From assembly GCA_963205245.1 (NCBI GenBank), contig CAUJIB010000073.1, positions 1-40,033 on the forward strand: a stretch of DNA of 40,033 bases, read 5' to 3'. How positions within the stretch are numbered: the stretch's first letter is position 1; each line of letters opens with the position of its first letter. This stretch comes from Pseudomonadota bacterium. GTDB taxonomy: Bacteria > Pseudomonadota > Alphaproteobacteria > Rickettsiales > SXRF01. The position numbers were made by a program, and so were the translations under genes. Shown one piece after another: positions 35,081-40,033 of the stretch. A model generated the notes under the pieces. It saw only the letters and a program-made list of their open reading frames with translations. It was not told the DNA's origin and searched no databases.

Positions 35081-35993
35081 TTCTAAAAAACAATCTACAA
35101 AAAACAGATTAAAATTCGTTTTACGTTTTATATTTATATGCTTATTTATTGTTGTTATTACCTTATGCGGCAAAGTGTTTGAGACTATTTCAAATACCCT
35201 TGATGGACTTTGGGTACAATATAAAAGTCCATATGATTTGCACGACGAATTTATTATTAACAAACTTCTTACAGCTCATCGTGACGAAATTCATTATTTA
35301 ACATTTGGATTTGCTGATGAATGGGCAAAAGAAAAACATAAATCTATAGTTGAACAAGTAAAAAATAAAATTAATGCTGGTGATGATGTTTGGATAGAAT
35401 ATTGGTATGATTCAGAAGCTATATTTTGGCCTCATAATGATAAGGAGCATGCATTAGAGCGGATTCCATTAGCATTAAAATATATGGATATGCTTATGAC
35501 TGGCGATTCAAAAATTTTGCAATTTAATAAGGCGTGGAGGTATAAAATCTGGACTGAATTATCTTATTATGTAGTTCATAACACATATCAATCCACATAT
35601 AATTATGATAAAAAATATACTATTATTAATAAATTAATAAAAGATTCCAATGTAATGTATCAGAAACTAGATGTTGAATATTTATTAAAGAAAAACAACA
35701 TAGAAATAATTTTACCATTTAGAATGCTAAGTGATAGGCAAGTTTTGTATGGGTATATGATTCAAATGCAGAAAAATTATAATAAATTCATCTGCTCTTC
35801 GTCCATTATAACTGATTTTAGAGATAACGTAGCTCAAATTATAAATAGGGCTGCTACTTATAATGATATTATTCCACGTATTACTGAGCGTACCAAGCAA
35901 GAAATATGCAGGGTAATTGAAGATGATATAAAGAGGGTAAGACGTGCACAAGAAGTTATTGATAGTAACTGTCCAATAAGGAAAGATTTATGA
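35067..35993 (+). CDS. membrane-anchored protein of unknown function in RTX operon
   Basis: This protein is about 308 aa from the ATG at 35067, preceded by GGGGATGGT; an earlier ATG at 35019 lies deep in the acyltransferase gene. One membrane helix near the N-terminus (FVLRFIFICLFIVVITLC) is followed by about 270 residues of charged, Tyr-rich helical sequence. No family is recognised: it is not an HlyD-like adaptor (no lipoyl or beta-barrel domains seen) nor an ABC protein. It overlaps both neighbours (14 bases with the acyltransferase, and ATGA with the RTX gene), so it is tightly co-translated with them and likely serves the RTX protein, perhaps as chaperone, immunity or export factor. That is inference. 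Confidence 0.8.
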   Translation: MKIFDSKKQSTKNRLKFVLRFIFICLFIVVITLCGKVFETISNTLDGLWVQYKSPYDLHDEFIINKLLTAHRDEIHYLTFGFADEWAKEKHKSIVEQVKNKINAGDDVWIEYWYDSEAIFWPHNDKEHALERIPLALKYMDMLMTGDSKILQFNKAWRYKIWTELSYYVVHNTYQSTYNYDKKYTIINKLIKDSNVMYQKLDVEYLLKKNNIEIILPFRMLSDRQVLYGYMIQMQKNYNKFICSSSIITDFRDNVAQIINRAATYNDIIPRITERTKQEICRVIEDDIKRVRRAQEVIDSNCPIRKDL

Positions 35994-38900
35994 CTGAACC
36001 ATTAAAAATTTATGTTCCAAATATTACAGGAGTTAAGCCTAAACTGGATGTGCCAAGTGATTTTTGGGTAGGTCTTGATGCTGATGCAACGTTTTATGTT
36101 AATAGAGGTCTTGATTATATGACTTCTAGTCTTAGCGAGGTTATGAAAACAGCATTAGCAGCAGAATCTTCAAATGTTCTAAAGTTAGTAGCGAAAAGTC
36201 CTCTCTTCACAATGGCGATTGGAGCCAATTTTTTCTTAAATTTAGGGCAAATCCAAAACAAAAATGGAGATGCTGCAGCACATGCCTATTTAGCGGCTGC
36301 TGTGACTACAGGTGTATCTACACTAGCGTCAATTGGCGTTGGTGCAGCAACTACTTTTGCAGCTGCTTCTTTATTTGCTGCACCAGTAGCTATCGCTGGT
36401 ATAGCAGGGTTTACTTTAGCGTTTGTGGCAAGTGCAGTATATGACGGTGTTACCTTTAATGGTGTTACTGGGTCGCAAGCTGTAGCAGATTGGGCTGCTC
36501 GTTCTTATGATGAATTTTTTGGTACAAAAACAGATCCTCTCAGTTCTTCTAGCGTGAATGCACAATATGGTAGCGATAACACCATTGATGGAGCTGGAAC
36601 GGTAAATCAAAATTATTCTATCCACAAAGGCGATGCAGCTACTGCGATTCAAAAGCTTGGAGGGTCTGTTTGGGTAAATGATGTAACTCCTGTGCATTCT
36701 GACGGACAGGATTATTCCTTGGTGAAGGATGGTGCTTCTACCAACATCAATGGCAGTAATTACTTTATTTCTAATGTGATGGATTCCCTGGACAATGCCG
36801 CTACAGAAATTGCTGGTTTTGTATCACAGCAAGTAGGTGATGGGATCAACTGGCTAACAAAAAATGATTCAGCGATTCAGTTGGATATGGCTAACTGGCT
36901 GGCAGCAAATCTTGGTAATTTAATTAACGGGCAAATGAGCCTTGATACCGCCTTTATCAGCCTTGCCAAATATGTTGCTATCCAGCGTGGCAGCACAATA
37001 TTGGCTAATAGCATCAATAATGTTACAGGCGCAACAAACGCTCTTTCCGGATTTTTTGAAGATGCCGGTGTGGTGGATAAAGTACTGGCTGATAGATATG
37101 CCGGTTCGGTTTATACCGCGCTTGGCCGTATGGCAGTTGATTTTACATTTAATTCCAACGGCTGGAACGCCGAGCAGTATGCAAAATCTGGTCTTACTAC
37201 TATAGCTTCTGTTATCGCGTTTGAGTATAGGGGGTATTTATTTGGTGATACAGGGCTTAACACTGCCGGAGCAGCAGCGGCGGCGACCACTCTGGTTGCA
37301 GGGTTGTTAAATAGCGGGGATTTTAGCCGTGGTGACTGGCTGAATTTAGGTGCACAGGCTGGTATTGCTTATGGTAGTGGTGTAGCTGCTAACTTACTTG
37401 TTGATTATGTTTTAAGTTTCTCCAGCATGCCATGGCTTTATAGCAATCCTGCAACAGCGGCAGTTGCTATCATAACGGCAATTATTTCTCTGGTTGGTGG
37501 AAAAATCTTGAACTCCCTCTTTGGCAGCAAAAAATTCTATGACGGTGAGTTCGGGGATCCGAGCCTTGTTCTCAATAGCATTTATCAGGTTCAGCAGGTG
37601 GATGACGGCAGCGGGCACCTGATCCCAGCACTGGTTGCGGTTAATGCTAATGGCTCAACTATCATTTCCAAAGGCATAACCACCATTATCGGAAATGTTG
37701 GGCAGGATGTTCTGGTTGGCGGTGCTACGGATGATTCTATTTCCGGTGGCAGCGGGTCAGATTATTTAGAGGGCAGGGGCGGTAACGACACTTTGATTGG
37801 TGCGGATGGTGCAGATCAGATATCAGGCGGTGATGGAAATGATTTCATATCCGGCGGAATTGGTGATGATGTTTTATTTGCTGATGCCGGTAACGACACC
37901 GTTGTTTCTGATGATGGTGATGATTTTGTGCATCTGGGAAGCGGTGATGACGCCACAGCAACAGGTGCAGGCAATGATATTGTCTTTGGCGGTAGTGGAG
38001 TTGACAGTATTGATGCTGGAGATGGTGATGATCTTATTGAGGCAGGAACGGGTGACGATACGGTGGATTCCGGTGCAGGAAATGACCTTGTGTTCGGTAA
38101 TGCTGGCAATGATATTATAATGCTTGGTGATGGTGATGACGTGGCATTTGGTGACACCGGTAATGACCAGATATACGGCGGCAATGGTAATGATATTATT
38201 CTGGGAGGTGCTGGAATTGATATATTGCACGGTGAAAATGGGAATGACATCATTGATGGCGGAGATGGTGATGACCTTATCGAGGCAGGGCTTGGTAATG
38301 ACAAAATTGCCGGTGGTGCTGGTGATGACGTTTTGCTTGGCGGAATGGATAATGATTTCTTATTTGGTGGTGACGGTGCGGATACGCTTGAGGGAGAATT
38401 TGGTGATGATATTTTGCTGGGTGGTAACGGAGCGGATATTTTGAATGGCGGTGATGGAAATGATTGGTATGTATTCAAAGATGGCAATGACACAGGAAAC
38501 ACTATAACCGATAGTGGCGGGGCGAATGACGCGATCGTTTTGTCATGGCTTACACAAGCTAACATTTCCAGCCTTGCGCTCACTAGAATAGGCAATGATT
38601 TGAAGATTTCTGTGGCGGGGAAAGATATTACCACAGTTGTTGACCAGTTTGCGGGAAAAACCATAGAGACATTGGAAATTTCCGGCGGAAAAACCATTAA
38701 TCTTATAGGGTTAACCGGGACTGGTTTGCTTGCAACGCCTGCGGTTAATGCATTGGTTGGGACTGCGCGGCAAACGGTTGTTGACAATGAGTTTTCTGGA
38801 ATTAACTCCATTCTTAGCAGCAAAGCCACTCTTCTGAATAATGCCCTTACCAATATTGTTGTGGATACTGGTTATCAGGAGCTTTTAGAAACCAGCCTTT

Positions 38901-39340
38901 CCAAAGAGTTCTATAACGGCAATGAAATTACTTCGTTTAAGCGTGACCGCGGAGCTTGTGGGGGTGCTTATACGGTTTATAAGCTTAACCAGTTAAGTGA
39001 TCTCGCAGGAACAGAAGAATTATTTGCGATGTATGAGATACCTGCTGCGTATAATGCTGCTGATTATGATCAGGTTCACCTTAACGCCCAGAGAATCGGT
39101 AATGTTTATAACGTAAATTATGCAGTAAATTCCTTTAATACGGTTGCTGCGACAGAAACTATTTATGATTATTATGATGCTGGAAAATATGTTGCGACAA
39201 CGATTTTATTCAAAGATCTAAGCGGAAATGTTCTATCATCATCACAGGTTGCAACTCCAGATGTGCTGCTATCTAGCGGTGCGTTGCTTACGCATGATAT
39301 ACGGCTTGTCAGCTGTTCTTCAACGGTGGTTAATCTTTGA
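35990..39340 (+). CDS. RTX calcium-binding protein (toxin or adhesin type)
   Basis: This 1116-aa protein starts within ATGA at the end of the preceding gene. There is no Sec signal, as expected for type I secretion. Residues about 99-154 form a long Ala/Gly-rich hydrophobic stretch (STLASIGVGAATTFAAASLF) that could insert in membranes. Middle segments (about 280-520) are helical, with further hydrophobic parts. Residues about 568-830 are GGxGxDxxx nonapeptide repeats. A beta-rich domain (WYVFKDGNDTGNTITDSGG) and about 200 unique residues follow. With an HlyC-like gene first in the operon, a fatty-acylated pore-forming RTX protein is the best reading, although adhesins also use these repeats. 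It ends at an in-frame TGA. Confidence 0.9.
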   Translation: MTEPLKIYVPNITGVKPKLDVPSDFWVGLDADATFYVNRGLDYMTSSLSEVMKTALAAESSNVLKLVAKSPLFTMAIGANFFLNLGQIQNKNGDAAAHAYLAAAVTTGVSTLASIGVGAATTFAAASLFAAPVAIAGIAGFTLAFVASAVYDGVTFNGVTGSQAVADWAARSYDEFFGTKTDPLSSSSVNAQYGSDNTIDGAGTVNQNYSIHKGDAATAIQKLGGSVWVNDVTPVHSDGQDYSLVKDGASTNINGSNYFISNVMDSLDNAATEIAGFVSQQVGDGINWLTKNDSAIQLDMANWLAANLGNLINGQMSLDTAFISLAKYVAIQRGSTILANSINNVTGATNALSGFFEDAGVVDKVLADRYAGSVYTALGRMAVDFTFNSNGWNAEQYAKSGLTTIASVIAFEYRGYLFGDTGLNTAGAAAAATTLVAGLLNSGDFSRGDWLNLGAQAGIAYGSGVAANLLVDYVLSFSSMPWLYSNPATAAVAIITAIISLVGGKILNSLFGSKKFYDGEFGDPSLVLNSIYQVQQVDDGSGHLIPALVAVNANGSTIISKGITTIIGNVGQDVLVGGATDDSISGGSGSDYLEGRGGNDTLIGADGADQISGGDGNDFISGGIGDDVLFADAGNDTVVSDDGDDFVHLGSGDDATATGAGNDIVFGGSGVDSIDAGDGDDLIEAGTGDDTVDSGAGNDLVFGNAGNDIIMLGDGDDVAFGDTGNDQIYGGNGNDIILGGAGIDILHGENGNDIIDGGDGDDLIEAGLGNDKIAGGAGDDVLLGGMDNDFLFGGDGADTLEGEFGDDILLGGNGADILNGGDGNDWYVFKDGNDTGNTITDSGGANDAIVLSWLTQANISSLALTRIGNDLKISVAGKDITTVVDQFAGKTIETLEISGGKTINLIGLTGTGLLATPAVNALVGTARQTVVDNEFSGINSILSSKATLLNNALTNIVVDTGYQELLETSLSKEFYNGNEITSFKRDRGACGGAYTVYKLNQLSDLAGTEELFAMYEIPAAYNAADYDQVHLNAQRIGNVYNVNYAVNSFNTVAATETIYDYYDAGKYVATTILFKDLSGNVLSSSQVATPDVLLSSGALLTHDIRLVSCSSTVVNL
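37694..38480 (+). repeat. RTX nonapeptide-repeat coding block
   Basis: These are tandem 27-base units coding GGxGxDxxx (for example GGDGNDFIS, GGAGIDILH, GGDGDDLIE), roughly two to three dozen by eye. They form a calcium-binding beta roll that folds only outside the cell. The DNA shows recurring GGTGATG and GGTAATGA words, so recombination can change copy number. Confidence 0.93.
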
Positions 39341-40033
39341 TTGAAAAGCCTGCAATCTGGAACTGATAAGCTAATTGGGGCATGGTGGAATGAAGCAATG
39401 GCCGGGCAATCAGGCCCAGATATCTTGGCGGGCAATGGCGGTAATGATATACTTGACGGCGGTGCAGGAAATGATTGGATATTTGGCGGTGATGGAAATG
39501 ACACCGCATTTGGCCGTATTGGCGACGATATTATATTTGGTGGTAATGATAACGATATTCTATATGGTAATGAAGAAAAAGACGCAATTATTGGAGGAGA
39601 TGGAAGTGACCAGATTTATGGCAATGCTGGTTCTGATTGGCTAGAAGGTGGAGCAGGAATTGACTATATCTATGGTGGAACAGGAGATGATATTATTTAT
39701 GGCGGTGGTGGAATAGATAATCTCTATGGTGAGGATGGGAATGACAGTATTTATGGCGATTCCGGCTCAGATACTTTAGTTGGTAGTTTGGGGGCGGATA
39801 TATTAGATGGTGGTGTCGGCTCAGATTATGCAGTCTATACCAGTTCAAATACTGGTGTTATGGTAAATCTTATTACTAATGTTAATAGCGGCGGTGATGC
39901 ACAGGGTGACCTGCTTTATAACATAGAAAATATATATGGTTCTAATTATAATGATAATTTAACCGGAGATGATGGATACAATACCTTTAGCAGTGGTTTG
40001 GGTGCTGATATTATTGATGGTAAGGGAAGTATT
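39341..40033 (+). CDS. RTX protein continuation or second RTX gene, partial
   Basis: The codon after the TGA at 39338-39340 opens a frame that is the same as the upstream RTX frame and runs without a stop to the window edge (231 codons). It begins LKSLQSGTDKLIGAWW and soon enters fresh RTX repeats (GGNDILDGGAGNDWIFGG, then many YGxxGxD units). Candidate starts are TTG 39341 and ATG 39398, neither with a convincing ribosome binding site. It may be the rest of one long RTX protein split by a nonsense mutation, or a second gene. The C-terminus, where a type I secretion signal would be, lies outside the window. Confidence 0.85.
   Translation, partial: MKSLQSGTDKLIGAWWNEAMAGQSGPDILAGNGGNDILDGGAGNDWIFGGDGNDTAFGRIGDDIIFGGNDNDILYGNEEKDAIIGGDGSDQIYGNAGSDWLEGGAGIDYIYGGTGDDIIYGGGGIDNLYGEDGNDSIYGDSGSDTLVGSLGADILDGGVGSDYAVYTSSNTGVMVNLITNVNSGGDAQGDLLYNIENIYGSNYNDNLTGDDGYNTFSSGLGADIIDGKGSI

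Noticed and set aside
37694..38480. Periodic repeats resembling a CRISPR or satellite array
   Set aside because: The repeats are in frame, degenerate at third positions and code GGxGxDxxx, so they are RTX protein repeats with no unique spacers.
37797..38853. Long ORFs on both strands within the RTX repeat block
   Set aside because: They are frame shadows created by the 27-base periodic repeat; their translations are low-complexity Ser/Pro or Met/Val strings.
39338..39340. TGA read as tryptophan (alternative genetic code)
   Set aside because: TGA ends other genes here, including the acyltransferase and the membrane protein of the same operon and the holin, and TGG is used freely for Trp.
39375..39644. 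Separate 89-aa plus-strand gene
   Set aside because: It is out of frame with the RTX repeats encoded by the same bases and yields only a Met/Val-rich shadow sequence.

Overview
The window looks like chromosome of an AT-rich alphaproteobacterium. Lineage markers are the lpxC-bamD-recN run, a GapR (DUF2312) nucleoid protein, a class II DAHP synthase, a gene-transfer-agent type three-helix holin, a Flp pilin, a DUF3768 protein and a phaA-phaB pair. LpxC and an LPS-type glycosyltransferase indicate an LPS outer membrane. I cannot place it to order or genus from sequence alone.

Layout. (1) 1-1.9 kb, minus strand: a thiol-redox operon (CPVC thioredoxin-fold protein, secreted protein of unknown function, DUF2024, TlpA-like redoxin) behind a near-consensus promoter carrying TAGGA/TCCTA palindromes. 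(2) 1.95-6.2 kb: an orphan class I glutamine amidotransferase converging on lpxC-bamD-recN. (3) 6.4-12.8 kb: orphan holin, a receiver protein with Glu in place of the phospho-Asp, an OmpW porin, an HPP-GAF-chemoreceptor fusion and two glycosyltransferases. (4) 12.8-15.4 kb: a DNA methyltransferase with a neighbouring gene that is probably its restriction partner, then gapR. (5) 15.4-20 kb: LysR regulator divergent from a haem-oxygenase-like protein; class II DAHP synthase divergent from prephenate dehydratase; a 57-aa Flp pilin. (6) 20-29.6 kb: ftsK, phaA-phaB, a divergent relative of monomeric isocitrate dehydrogenase coupled to ubiD, and a diguanylate cyclase. (7) 29.66-32.6 kb: tRNA-Ile(GAT) followed by a low-density accessory region with an apparent integrase remnant, a papain-like cysteine peptidase candidate, a DUF3768 protein, a long structured leader and a 35-aa membrane peptide. 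(8) 32.6-40 kb: an OafA-type acyltransferase and an RTX operon (HlyC-like acyltransferase, unknown membrane-anchored protein, large RTX protein) whose RTX reading frame is cut by one in-frame TGA and then stays open to the window edge.

The accessory half (29.7-40 kb) reads as a decayed tRNA-associated island next to, or including, a surface/toxin locus. The points I find most novel are the compact RTX operon with its unknown middle gene and the in-frame TGA, the structured RNA ahead of the 35-aa membrane peptide, the HPP-GAF-MCP fusion, and the promoter-embedded palindromes of the redox operon. All family names come from recognising motifs by eye; no database search was possible.
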